A DNA stretch of 64,000 nt from Pyrrhosoma nymphula. Its lineage: Eukaryota; Arthropoda; Insecta; Odonata; Coenagrionidae. The DNA is taken from contig OY754329.1 of NCBI GenBank assembly GCA_963573305.1, positions 81,058,576 to 81,122,575 of the forward strand, written 5' to 3'. Shown piece by piece: positions 1 to 9,889 of this stretch (position 1 is the first letter of the stretch; every line of letters starts with the position of its first letter). Below the pieces are notes generated by a model, which saw only the letters and a program-made list of their open reading frames with translations, did no database searches and was not told the origin of the DNA. Made by a program: the position numbers and the translations under genes.

Positions 1-104
1 TCGATTTTTACAAGATTCCTTAAGGATAAAATAGTTTTTAAACATAAAAATGATTTTGTGCGACGACATAATTCAGGACCTTAGTTTTTTATTTGAGAAT
101 ATTT

Positions 105-437
105 ACCAGAAAAAAATGAAATTTATCGTAAAATAAGCTTCAAGCACTCAAATTCCTCTGCATGACAACTGCTAAATTTTTAATGGATATGAAATTTGTT
201 GAAATCCACACATATGTCACTCTGTCACAAATTAACTTATTTAGACAGATTTGTGACTACATTACTTAGTACATTTTAAGTGTTTTAAATTTCGTAAAAT
301 TTTGCATGAAACGAATTAAATATGTCGAACAATAAGCTTTAAGCGTTTAAATTCCATTAAGTACCCCTGTACGACAACTCCTTAATTCGCTAATGGAGAC
401 CAATTTTTTTTCAATTCACAGATATGTCACTCTGCCA
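105..437. repeat. Diverged tandem duplication, unit about 200 bp
   Basis: Two successive stretches share the same order of blocks. ATAAGCTT followed by CAAGC or TAAGC lies near 133 and again near 332. GACAACT.C lies near 164 and again near 374. ATATGTCACTCTG lies near 210 and again near 421. The copies are offset by about 200-211 bp and have diverged substantially. Similarity may begin before 105, so the array could extend out of the window to the left. No coding potential is seen. It could be the edge of a satellite or a local duplication. Confidence 0.6.
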
Positions 438-599
438 CTTCAAGATATGCAACATGGGACGGAAGAGAAACTACCGCTATGCAAACCCGTGGGTCCGAGT
501 TTAGATGAGCTGCGATTTGGAGGAAAAGATGAATCCCCCACTGGATCACCCACTTCGATATGTTATAACTCCCTCTCCAGACTCTCATGAGAAGTTTAA

Positions 600-1225
600 T
601 TGCCCCTCCCCCACCTTACTTCCTACTTACTACTACCACATCTCCCAACACAAAGAGAACGCCAGACCCTGAACGCTATTCCTAAAGTAAACCCTTCTTC
701 AAAAAGTCTTCCCAAATAATACTCGTCCGGTCTCCCAGACAGAAGTGAAAGATTCCGCGGGAGAAGGGAAAGCAGATGTGGTGTGAAGAGGCTTCGTGAC
801 TGACCAAAGAAGACGAGAACCACTGGCAAAAATACGGAGATAAAAGAGGAAGCTGATATACTGCGCGCCCTTACCCTTTGACCCCCCACAGAGACTAAAA
901 ACGGCCATCAAGAACGATACTACACACATCCGAACCTACTTCTCCACCCAGCGCCTCATCCGAGGGGGCTACCAATGAGCTACCCTCCCCTCCACCCGTT
1001 TCCCCTCGTCCAAACCAACGCCGAGCGTGGTCCGGTCAACAACCTGAACGTCCCGGAGATCTAACGTGCACACGTGGCCGGGCTGCTTCGGAGGAAACCT
1101 ATTCAACCTGCCACATCCAACCCTCCCCTCGCCCGCGAGATAATCCAGAAAATAATAATACCATTTGTGTAAGGAAAATATCGTAAAAAGTACGAATATA
1201 TCAATGTACGCACAACTCCTCAAGC
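600..1225. other. Pyrimidine-rich, GC-elevated intergenic block
   Basis: This stretch has more C+T and CpG than its surroundings and few stops on the minus strand. That produces overlapping open frames, none with a recognisable domain. I see no convincing splice or start context. It could be a 5' UTR, a promoter-proximal sequence or a decayed repeat. Confidence 0.3.
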
Positions 1226-1670
1226 TTCAAAATACCACTCCGAAAATTGACACTAATATGAAAGTATTTCAGATGCATTTAAAATTGACTAGACGTGATG
1301 CATTTTTCTTCAGACTTCTTAAAAATCGTTGAAAACATATTTCTGAGTCCTTAAATAAATGTTATTCCTCGTGGGAACTGAAATATACACTGGCGGTTTC
1401 AGGCTTAAAAACGTGAAAAAGATTCATCGCGGGAAATGAACATTATGTACATTCCACTTAATTGTATTTGTTTATATTATGACTTAGGTTTTAACACCTT
1501 GCACCTACAACCAAGGTAAGAACACCGGATGATGACACAGGTCATGAATCCAAGGCCGCCATAAACACAATATTTAAGTGTAATTAACATAGTTTGTGTT
1601 AATTTCCTTCCTGGAATATTCATGATTGAAGGATGTCGGGTATCCCCGACGAATACAACGGAGGAAGAGT

Positions 1671-1822
1671 TCTCGGGTTTCCCACTATGTCTCAGGATTG
1701 ATCACAACCTACGTTTCGCATGCTAAAGGCTGCCATCGTCTTCAGAGTATGAAGAGGTAAGTACCTTAGCAGGCGAAACGTCGATGCTAATCAAGCCTGA
1801 GAACCGGTGGGAAACCCGAAAA
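1671..1822. repeat. Inverted repeat with two hammerhead-like motifs
   Basis: The left arm (1671-1729) and right arm (1764-1822) are imperfect reverse complements. Both carry the blocks TCGGGTTTCCCAC, CTCAGG.TTGAT, ACGTTTCGC and TGCTAA. Each arm contains a GCGAAACGT block. The left motif reads on the minus strand (1711-1745, CTGAAGAC...GCGAAACGTA). The right motif reads on the plus strand (1748-1782, TGAAGAG...GCGAAACGTC). Head-to-head organisation with GAAACGT cores is typical of termini of Penelope-like elements, and I infer that origin. Confidence 0.55.
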
Positions 1823-2188
1823 CGCTTACTCCCAAGTACATACCAACACGAAAAATTAACGCTTTGCGAGCGAACGACATCACATCAGAGAAGGCTTGAA
1901 AAACATAACAGCTGATTATCTGATGTCCACAGTTGCGCTTTGAATTATTTTAAACAAATTAATGCGTTTCTTAAAATAGTTGATTTTTTTAAACATTTTG
2001 TTATACATTTGGTTTATACTTGCATCTAAATTTGTACGCAGTGACATTCGTTGACGGCGCACTTATTACACAAAAAAACGAGTATTAAAAAAAACTAAGT
2101 TGACCAGGAAAAATTATATTGACTGGATAAAAAAGTTTTAACTTTTGAGGGCTGTTCTTGATCGATAGCTTACTTAGTAATTCGATGA

Positions 2189-2820
2189 TTGGGAGGTGAT
2201 AAACGAGCTAAACAGCTTAAGGAGCAGACTGAGACTAAATTCTACAGCGAGTATCTTCAGAGAGTGAAGCGAGACAAAAAATCGAGGATACCTTCGCAGA
2301 TCTCCGAAGGAAACGAAGTAAAAGTAAAAAAAAAACATAAAACGGCTCCTTATGCACCCCAACTCGAATGCCACCTCCATCGCGGACGGAAAATCTTTTA
2401 ACAAAAGAAGCGGAAATTATCTCGCGGGATGAGGAATCTTCCCAAAAATTCAAAAAGCCTTGCCCTTCTCCTCCCAACGCGAGTGACACCCCTCGTGACA
2501 TCGCAGAAGAAACACCACAGCCTCCTGCCGACGAAGAAGGAAACCTTCCCTCCCCCTCTTGGCTGCTTTTGAGTGATACAGAGGAGACTGGCCGGAGATG
2601 TTCCCTTTCACTTAAATCTTCAGTTGGCAGTCTTTCACTTCCTCTTTTTTTGTTTCCCCAACTGACACGTATATCCGGACGAAAGAGAGACAAGGCAAAG
2701 TGTAGAGAGAAAGTGACAGAGAGGGATTCTGTTAATAAAAAAACCTTTAGTGATATTCCGTACGTAGAGTGCAGAAAATATCCTCAATACAATCTAATGC
2801 AAACAAATTTTAAATGTTAA
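2189..2820 (+). pseudogene. Possible host exon or decayed coding region, unrecognised
   Basis: Two open frames follow one another on the plus strand. The first (2189-2401, non-ATG beginning right after a stop) is lysine/glutamate-rich and charged. The second (open from 2341, first ATG 2368, stop 2818-2820) is rich in Pro, Ser and Glu. They meet near a run of about ten A at 2328-2337, where a one-base slip would join the frames. Composition is more GC-rich than the flanks. No known domain, signal peptide or membrane segment is visible. The minus strand is also open over 2235-2693, which weakens the case. It may be low-complexity disordered coding sequence, a retrocopy, or simply a GC-richer non-coding block. 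Confidence 0.2.
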
Positions 2821-4580
2821 ATTATTGAATTCCAACGGTTTTATGTGTTCGTCCAAAACATTGGTTACCATAAAATAATGGAGGAGAATTAAAAACAAAT
2901 GATTGCAATGCAACTGAGTGCATGCTAGTATTATTTTTATATTTTTTTAGTCTTGCTTGCTTTTTCCTAAATGCTAAATTATACCATTATTATATATTTT
3001 TTAAGCACAAGATTACTTAATTATTCTAAATATACCTTTTTATGTTTATTATTGAGAATAAATATTATTTTTTATTATTGTAATTTTAGTTCAAACTTGA
3101 AAGTTTCTAATCTTCTTATTTCGTTTATTTATTCTATGTAATTACAATGTCATTGAATTCTATATGCATGCATAAGGTATTTTGAGTATCAAATACCAAC
3201 AAGGAGAGAAAAGAAAATGCAAAACAGCAGGTGAAGTAGCCATCCGAGTTCATTTGGTCAGTACAGTATTCTTTGAGCATTTGCCATCAATAAAAGCTTT
3301 GTTCAATATTGAACTAAAAATAATATGTTTGGCCTTCACAGACATTTACTATTCAAGAAGTCATTGAGTTGTTGAAATAACAAAATAAAAACTAAGAAAC
3401 TAGCACCATGCTTGCATGGAATATGGCCTTTCACAGGCATGAGTACAGTGTTTTACCAGAAAGAATCAACTTTCAGTACTTATATTTATTTAATATAAAA
3501 TTGATTGATGCAAGTATGATTAAATGGCTGTATAACATTATTTATTGTCGTGACTACTATGTACAGCAAACTGGAGATTATAAATTTTGGAATGTGTTTC
3601 TTCCGGAATGAATTCTAGAGGCAATACAAAATAATAGCAAATAAAACTTTGTAATAAAATTCCATGGAAAGCTTAATTTATTTAAAAAGAAAACCTTCCA
3701 TATTACCTTCCAGGCCTCCAAAAATGAAATATTCTATTAACTTTGGTTAGTTCAGGCAACAAGATATTATTTGAAAGGAAAATTGTAAATATATAAGACA
3801 GTTTTATTACAAAGTTTTACTTATTTGATAATATAAATTTCCTCACGCTATTCATGCCTGACGTAGGCTGTATATCATTGCAGCTGTCATAGATGACAAT
3901 CGATGTACGTAATCCTTTGAAGGATATTTAACAACATAATGCTAGAAATCCCTTGAGGAAAATAGCATTATATGTACTTAAGTTCTGAGAGATCGAAGAT
4001 ATCCTCACAAAGACATCACAATATGCTTTTTCTTAAACAACTATACACAAAAACTTATGATGACAGTGAATGTAAAATAGACATAAAAATGTCATAATAC
4101 ATAATTACAGGGGTATCTATCTGCTGCCAAAAGAGCATAAGAACACATTATAAGCAGAGTTCTAAGTTTGTCCACATCAACAAAAAATGTTAAAAAGGTG
4201 CAGTACAGAAAATATAGCATGTTAAGTATTTAGAGCAAAGAGATGCATATTGGTGAGTTATATTTACACTATGAATACCAAGAGTAAAATGATTGTAAAT
4301 TGAATGAATTAACACTGCATTTCTACAACAAAATTCATTTTAAGAAGATCCAGCTCAAAATATGTAGTAATTAATAGGTATGGTAGAAAATCATGAGAGC
4401 AATTTGTCATGCTCGATTTTTTAGGTTTGTTTCACAACTGCTCTCTTAAACACATATAGGAAGAAAATTGTGCTGGAGACATTTGAGGAAAGTCAGCAAA
4501 AGGATGAAAACAGAAAGAAATAAGTATTCTGGTCAAGAAAGATAACACACCTCATGTTAAATATGTATAGGTTTCAAATT
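2821..4580. other. No gene recognised; AT-rich
   Basis: I see only short open frames with no recognisable motif (3182-3367 and 3408-3611) and several AATAAA-like hexamers. It could be 3' UTR-like, intronic or intergenic. Confidence 0.5.
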
Positions 4581-4583
4581 AAA

Positions 4584-4715
4584 GCACATATACACCAAAG
4601 ACGGTGAAATTCACCATGAAAAACTCATTTGACTTGACCGGGATTTGAAGCGTATCTCCCAATTGCCAGTCAGGTGTGTTAGCCAGTTACACCACCAACC
4701 CATCTTAATTCAAGG
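4584..4715 (-). mobile_element. tRNA-derived SINE copy (family with CACCATGAAAAA tail)
   Basis: Read on the minus strand, a tRNA-like head begins near 4705. It has a good A-box (TGGTGTAACTGG) and, downstream, a degenerate B-box (GCTTCAAATCC). Between them is a seven-base anticodon-like loop, CTGGCAA, flanked by a pairable stem. The head runs into a tail that contains CCCGGTCAAGTCAAATGAG and then TTTTTCATGGTGAATTTCA and ends at GGTGTATA. The same tail recurs at 4925-5045 and 38670-38725, so this is a dispersed family. The box sequences imply RNA polymerase III transcription of the ancestor. It is not a functional tRNA gene, because the acceptor and T-arm are not intact. Confidence 0.65.
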
Positions 4716-4862
4716 CGAATTTCAGCGGTGGGTTTATACGAACAAGATGTTCTCATCCCCAGAGTATATTGTAGCACAGGAGATATGGTTGTGCATGATA
4801 TGCCACAGTTGCAGAGAATAAACCCATCATTGTCACTTTGGAACGACTACCTTGACAAATTT

Positions 4863-5050
4863 CCAATCATTGCATGTACACAAATGATGTGGTACGCATG
4901 CAGTCACGTGCACAGGTGCAAAGTTATACACCAAAGACGGTGAAAATCGCCATGAAAAAATATTGGTCCATCCTGGTCAAGTCAAATGATTTTTTCATGG
5001 TGAATTTCACCATCTTTGACATATAACTTCGCACCCATACACATGACTGC
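4863..5050. repeat. Fold-back (head-to-head) copy of the SINE tail
   Basis: 4900-4962 and 4988-5050 are reverse complements over about 62 bp with scattered mismatches, separated by 25 bp. Each arm carries GCAGTCA.GTG, GGTGC.AAGTTATA, AAAGA.GGTGAA and CCATGAAAAAAT. The left flank from 4863 (CCAATCATTG) also matches the 38725-38783 and 14700-14750 copies. The palindrome could form an intrastrand hairpin. Its centre is the GACTTGACC junction at which the tRNA-like head is attached in the 4584 copy. The structure suggests either a MITE-like fold-back element or an inverted SINE dimer. Confidence 0.7.
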
Positions 5051-5890
5051 ATTTGGCAATCTTTGCACTATTAATACTACAATATTTATTTCATACTTCT
5101 TACAGACACTAAAATAAAAAAAATAAATTTGAATATGGTCTCCACTATGACTATGGAACTATCTCGCTCAAACCACCTAAAATGCTTAAATGGTGAATAA
5201 TGGTTCGGTAGTTTACAGTACAAGTAGCTCAGATGCTGGTGAAATATTTTAGAGAAGTTGGGCTCAAATTGTTGACATGGTACCAGTAAAGTGAATTAGG
5301 ATGGAGAAAATAGCTTAGGGCGATCCAGTTTTTTATGGACTCAAGAGAAACTATGGCAACAAGGAAAAAGTCAGCTTTGCTACATTATGCGGGTGAGGAT
5401 GGGTAGGATATTTTTGAGACACCGGCCATACCTGTGCTACAGGAGAGCCAAATACCAGAATATGAGTGTTTAATTGGTGACTGAGAAATTTTCAGTGCAG
5501 GGAAATGTAACTTTTAAGACTATGACGTTCCAAGATATATGTATTTCAATATAAAAATCTTTCACAAAAACATTTTAAGAAAGATTTCAAATTCTTTAAG
5601 TCATTTTCATTGTTGACAGACAAAAGGCTTTGCAGCTATAAAAGAGAAAAATAAAATCATTCCTGTGTAGTGGATGACGCATTCTCTGACACATAATTTT
5701 TCTGGTGAAGAGGGCATCAAGCTTCAACTGTTTCTTTGACTATGCTTTCATGTCACAATAAATCTCGCAGCCGCATGAATGAGCGTTCATTAAATCTGAA
5801 GCAACTTAAACACTTCTTTCATAATCAGGACCTTCAAATTTAAAACATTTATTGCCGTTTCAATGTGCTTAAAAGCCTTGAATGCTCAAA
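5051..5890. other. No gene recognised
   Basis: I see no open frame with a recognisable motif and no clear repeat structure. It may include untranslated remains of the Tigger element that follows. Confidence 0.4.
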
Positions 5891-5904
5891 CAGCGATCAA
5901 GAGT

Positions 5905-6606
5905 GGCAGTTTAGAAAATTTTATCATCATCATCTTCATTCTCGAATGTTTCATTTTTAATCAACTCTTCATTTGTGATTTCTTCCCTACTGGCATTTAA
6001 CAACTTGCTCATGTCTTCATAGGTAACTTCGAAACTCAACCAATTAGGGATGCTCACTACCTCATCACATTCACTTTGCACATTAATGTTTGGCTCCTCC
6101 ACACCCTGAAAACCAACCTAGGTTGAGGATAAATTTTTTCCAAACATCTTTCATGCTATTTTGGCTAAGTTTTTCCCAAGCTTTTTCTATTACCAATTTT
6201 CACTGCATCTAGAATGTTGAAGCTTTTCCAAAATTCTGGAATAGATAGACCGCCTCCCCTATCCGATGCCTCAATTAGCTTTTCAAATGTGTAGTGGAGA
6301 TAGTAGGGTTTGAATTTTGCTATCACCCCTTGGTCCATTGGTTGCAAGAGGGATGCTGTGTTTGGGGGTAAAAAATACCACTTGGACGTTCAGACACTCA
6401 AGCTTAAAAAATGAATGGTGGGAATTATTGTCCATTATCAAATGAACTTTGAAAGGGATTTGTTTTTTTTCACAATATTTTATCACTTCTGGGATAAAAT
6501 GCTGCGAAAACCATTCTTCAAATAAAGTGGATGTGACCCAAGCTTTTCTACTATGCTGCGAAATTCCCTTGTGAGATCTTGGGTTTTTCGCATGATAAAT
6601 TAGCAT
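5905..6606 (-). pseudogene. Tigger/pogo-type (jerky-like) DDE transposase remnant
   Basis: Three minus-strand segments follow the order of a Tigger transposase. 6606-6283 holds the catalytic-core region with HLIMDNNSHH, the usual position of the second catalytic aspartate (LLLDNAPAH in intact relatives), followed by FFTPKHS. 6347-6165 continues with the signature MQPMDQGVIAKFK and then IPEFWKSFNILDAVKI. 6102-5911 resembles the acidic C-terminal tail with the element EEITNEELI. The segments lie in different frames, so the gene has at least two frameshifts. The N-terminal CENP-B-like DNA-binding domain and first catalytic aspartate are not seen. It is a 5'-truncated dead copy of a Tc1/mariner-superfamily transposon; I could not identify its TIRs. 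Confidence 0.85.
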
Positions 6607-6609
6607 TTT

Positions 6610-7095
6610 TTGTTACTTAATCACTCTTTGGATGGCTGTTAGCATGTATTTTAGTAAACTAGCTTGACAAGTCATATGAATGTAACATCCTGCATAATTT
6701 TCCCAATTATAATAAATCACGGATTTCCTTGTAGACTACCGGCTGCCTTTGCATAGGATTATTGTGGGAAGTGGTGACCCTTACTATGAAACAAGACATT
6801 GCCGCAGTATTTAAATGAATGTGGATTTTCCAGCTACATAATTTTACAATTGTATGATTATCGCAAGTTATTGACTTATAAGGTTAGTTTTAGCCATGTT
6901 TGATGTTATATACTCTAAATCTTACATATGTTATTGTCATAGCTAAGGTCTACCCATGAGAACATATTCAGAGCGCAGCAATCGTGGCTCTCACATATCT
7001 CTCATCAGGGAAATTTTAATCCATCTCAGCTAGTTATTTTTCATAAATATGTGCAACAATTCGAAACAATTATTATTCAGTCAATTATTAACAGT
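6610..7095. other. No gene recognised
   Basis: AT-rich sequence between the Tigger remnant and a LINE tail. It may be degraded upstream Tigger sequence, but I cannot read a transposase frame in it. Confidence 0.35.
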
Positions 7096-7305
7096 AGGAA
7101 CATCAGTAGTCATCAATCTGGGGAGATTGGTTAGCTACACCTCTCCACTCCGCTCTTCTGCCTCCCAACGACTTCATTCCTAGATAATTCTTCACTCTGA
7201 CATCCTCCATAATTTTCCTGATGTATTCATCCCATTCACAGTCTTCCCGTGCAACTCTTACCATTAATTTCTTTTTCCATTTTAGTTTTTTACAGCCTAT
7301 CATGT
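7095..7305 (-). pseudogene. LINE C-terminal fragment (RTE/Jockey-like)
   Basis: The minus strand encodes about 66 residues ending in a typical arthropod LINE reverse transcriptase tail. EYIRKIMEDVRVKNYLGMK is followed by AEWRGVANQSPQ and a stop. Intact relatives have the pattern EYI.QIM.D.....Y..MK.LA.DR..WR.ASNQS. Only the last part is present, as expected for 5'-truncated target-primed insertion. The same tail pattern recurs at 22560-22806 and 44390-44640 and in a variant at 21660-21860 and 29438-29803, so related elements inserted repeatedly here. Confidence 0.75.
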
Positions 7306-7869
7306 CACATGTGTCACAACAATATTAAATATAATAATCATTAAGAGGATTGTAATAATCAATTTTCATCCTTTGATTCTGAAAGATTGCCCTTTTAATG
7401 AATGTCAACATATTGGAAGGACAATATAGATTTGTTTTCGAGAGCAATATGGGATTAAAATAAAAAACTAATCAATTGGAATCTTACACAGACAAAATTT
7501 TCTCTGAATATGTGGGATAGAAGTAGAATTACATGAATTGAAAAACAACCTGTGACTATTTGCCAATGTGCCACTAAACGACTGCTGCATTCATTATCAC
7601 AACTATTTTTTTTAACTAATAGACTTCTTCTGACTCCAGAAACACTTTTACTTAACTGCATACAAAAAAAGACCTATTTTTGGGCTGTCATCTATCCCTC
7701 ACAGTGTGGAGTAATACATTCATAAATCCAGGGTTTCACAAAGCGTGTGATTTTAAAGTGGGGTTCACCTGTGTTTTCAGTAGGAAATAAGAGCATGATA
7801 AATGCAATGGATTTTTATGTTCCAAGTGAAGTAGGGAATGTAAAGATGTCTATTGTGATAGATTCAGAA

Positions 7870-8340
7870 GCAATTAGAATGAATGGGCACCGCTCGTCCT
7901 GTAACGATTGCCCCTCCCTCTCTGTTTCACTCCCATTCGCCATTCACGTCTCCTCCCACTACTCCACTTTAAATAACACTTTTAAAGTTGGTCTACTTGC
8001 TTCCCTTCCCCCTTCTTCCTCTCCCCTTCAGCTCAAAGATCTTGAATCTTCTTGTATTTTAATCCACCAGGCTTTCTCGCCCCCTGGACTCAATAAATCA
8101 CACTAGTTTCTCCCTCCCCCTCATCTTATCTCTCCCTGCTTCCTCCATTCTCCTCTTCCTTTTTCTTCCCTTTTATTCCTCTCTCCCCTCCGCTCGCCCT
8201 CTCCCCACTCTTCCTCTAGCCCCTCCTTTCCTTCTTACACCTTCCTCTCCCCCTCTTTCCCCTCCTTCCCCCCTTACTCCTTCTCCCCCTCTTTCCCCTC
8301 CCATACCACAATCTCTCCATTTCTTCATTCCTACTCTCTA
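7870..8340. repeat. Long pyrimidine (CT)-rich tract
   Basis: From about 7900 to 8340 the plus strand is almost entirely C and T, with many CCCCTCC, TTCCTC and TCTCCC runs. Purines are rare apart from a few short islands. It immediately precedes a structured GAAA motif at 8342-8380. It could adopt triplex or other unusual structures. I infer it is part of a retroelement terminal region, but no coding sequence supports that. Confidence 0.6.
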
Positions 8341-8341
8341 G

Positions 8342-8380
8342 CCTGAGAAAGATGGTCACGATCCCATCGAAATATCGAAA
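8342..8380 (+). other. CCTGA-stem-CGAAA structured motif
   Basis: CCTGAGAAA is followed by a perfect five-base stem, GATGG (8351-8355) with CCATC (8364-8368), enclosing TCACGATC. GAAA follows directly. It resembles the other CTGA...GAAAC motifs in the window, but the core spacing is off by one and there is no clear GTH after GAAA. Confidence 0.4.
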
Positions 8381-8474
8381 GTTTAAATTTGTGAGTGTCC
8401 TTTTTTGTCTCTCTATATTTTTATCGGCCACCCTCTTGGCATATTATATATTTATCACCCGAGTGATTTTCCAA

Positions 8475-8555
8475 GAAGTTTTATATATATATATATATAT
8501 ATAACTTCCAGGAAATATATATAAAATAAATATATATATATATATAAAATAATGT
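8475..8555. repeat. TA microsatellites with AT hairpin
   Basis: 8482-8503 is an alternating TA run within a palindrome whose arms are GAAGTT and AACTTC (8475-8508). 8515-8548 contains a second alternating AT stretch. This is simple-sequence expansion next to the start of the Gypsy remnant. Confidence 0.85.
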
Positions 8556-8556
8556 A

Positions 8557-9885
8557 TGGGGACAAGGTACCTCTTAAAATCTTAGGAACTTTAAAAAATA
8601 GTGAAACTAAAAAATAGTTAAGAATTATCAAATTTTAAATTTTTGGTGGAAAAGGTTTTTGTTGCTGGGTAAAGAAACTTCAATAAAATTGGGAGTGTTG
8701 AAAATAGCAATGAAAGAATGTAGTGAACTGTGTGAATGGAAGTATTACAAGAAATTGTGAATAGCTGTGCAGAAATTTGGTGATATTTTAACGCTTTTGG
8801 TAAAATTAAAGGTTTTCAGTTGAAAATACCAGATAAAATGTAAGAAGTCGCACAACCACTGAGAAGGTTACCTTAAATGTAATTTAATTATATTAAAAAA
8901 GTGAAAGAGACAGGTAAATGAGTTAAAGAGGGATGGAATAGAAACTGTAAATGGTCCTTCTCTGTGGTTATAGCCCATTGTAATCACACCATGGGAAAAA
9001 TGAATTTCTTGAATTGGATGAGAATTCGAGAAATATAACAACATCCTTTTAGCAGATACTTTGGGCAGTGCAGATTAAAAAGACTTAAATTGTAATCTTC
9101 CAGAAGGTTATGACTCAAACATTAATTGTAATCATCCAGAAGGTTATGACTCAAACATTTCAATGCTGTGAAGGTGTGATTTGTTAAATGGATGATATGA
9201 TTGTACGTGGAAAAGGTAAAAAGGAACATGGTGAGAGGTTTAGGAAAGTCTGTACTGAAAAGGTAAAAGGGTTAACATTGAACAGACCAAAATGTGACTT
9301 TGGGTTGAATTAAATTCAGTTTATGAGCCACAATATTAGTGGCAATGGGTTATAACCTACAGATAATACCAAGGAAGAAATAAAATCTCTTTTAGAAGAC
9401 CTGAAAATCAAAGAAAAGTGAGTTGTTTGTTGGGACAAGTTAACTTTTCAGCTAAGTTTATTACTTACCTAGCTAACATAATGGAACATTTTAGAAGACT
9501 AAACTGTAAAGATAAAGCACTTGTGTGGGATTTAGGACATGAAAAAACACTTGAATGTTTGAAAAGAAGTATGGTTAACCTACCAGTACAAGGATTTTTC
9601 AGATATGATGCTAAAAGTAGAATTTATTATAATGATAGTCCAGGAGGGTTAGGAGCGGTAATATGTAGTACAATTTCAAAAGAATGGGACAAGAATTGTC
9701 AGATATGATAGATCAGTAACCAAAACTGTTCCATATGTACTCACAGACTGAGAAAGAAGCACCAAGTCTAGTCTGGGCATGTGAAGTTTTCCATTATTAT
9801 GTTTATGGTAAAGAATTTGAGCTGGTAACAGATCATAAACTATTTGAGGTAATAGGTGTACTAAGAGAGAGACATTTTGTTTTTT
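8557..9885 (+). pseudogene. Ty3/Gypsy retrotransposon pol remnant
   Basis: Segments on the plus strand follow Gypsy pol order. Around 8560-8720 is a protease-to-RT linker (GKETSIKLGVLKIA). At 8880-8990 is the RT N-terminus (ETVNGPSLW, then PIVITPW). At 9185-9330 is the RT active-site region, where MDDMIV replaces the usual YLDDVIV and is followed by KGLTLNRPKCDFGLN. At 9418-9690 is the thumb/connection (GQVNFSAKFITYLANI, then SPGGLGAVICS). At 9735-9860 is the RNase H start (SQTEKEAPSLVWACE, then ELVTDHK). Stops and frameshifts separate these blocks, and the RT fingers/palm between 9000 and 9090 are missing. No LTRs, gag or integrase were identified. It is a dead internal fragment of a K02A2.6-like Gypsy element. 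Confidence 0.85.
9088..9159 (+). repeat. 36-bp tandem duplication inside Gypsy pol
   Basis: 9088-9123 and 9124-9159 are two adjacent 36-bp units differing at one base (CTTCC versus CATCC after GTAAT). Thirty-six bases equals twelve codons, so the duplication itself does not shift frame. It lies at the point where most of the RT palm is missing. Confidence 0.9.
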
Positions 9886-9889
9886 TTTG

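Noticed and set aside
623..929. Overlapping minus-strand open frames (88 and 76 codons)
   Set aside because: They overlap in different frames over a purine/pyrimidine-skewed block with few stops and have no recognisable motif.
2235..2693. 152-codon minus-strand frame
   Set aside because: It lies opposite the plus-strand candidate and has low-complexity Ser/Gly/Arg content. It is probably a shadow of composition.
4620..4710. A tRNA gene on the minus strand
   Set aside because: A-box and anticodon-like loop are present, but the T-arm/B-box is degenerate, the acceptor stem does not pair, and the sequence continues into a repeated tail. It is a SINE head.
8216..8431. Arg/Gly/Lys-rich 71-codon minus-strand frame
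   Set aside because: It is the complement of a simple pyrimidine tract. Low-complexity translation is not evidence of coding.
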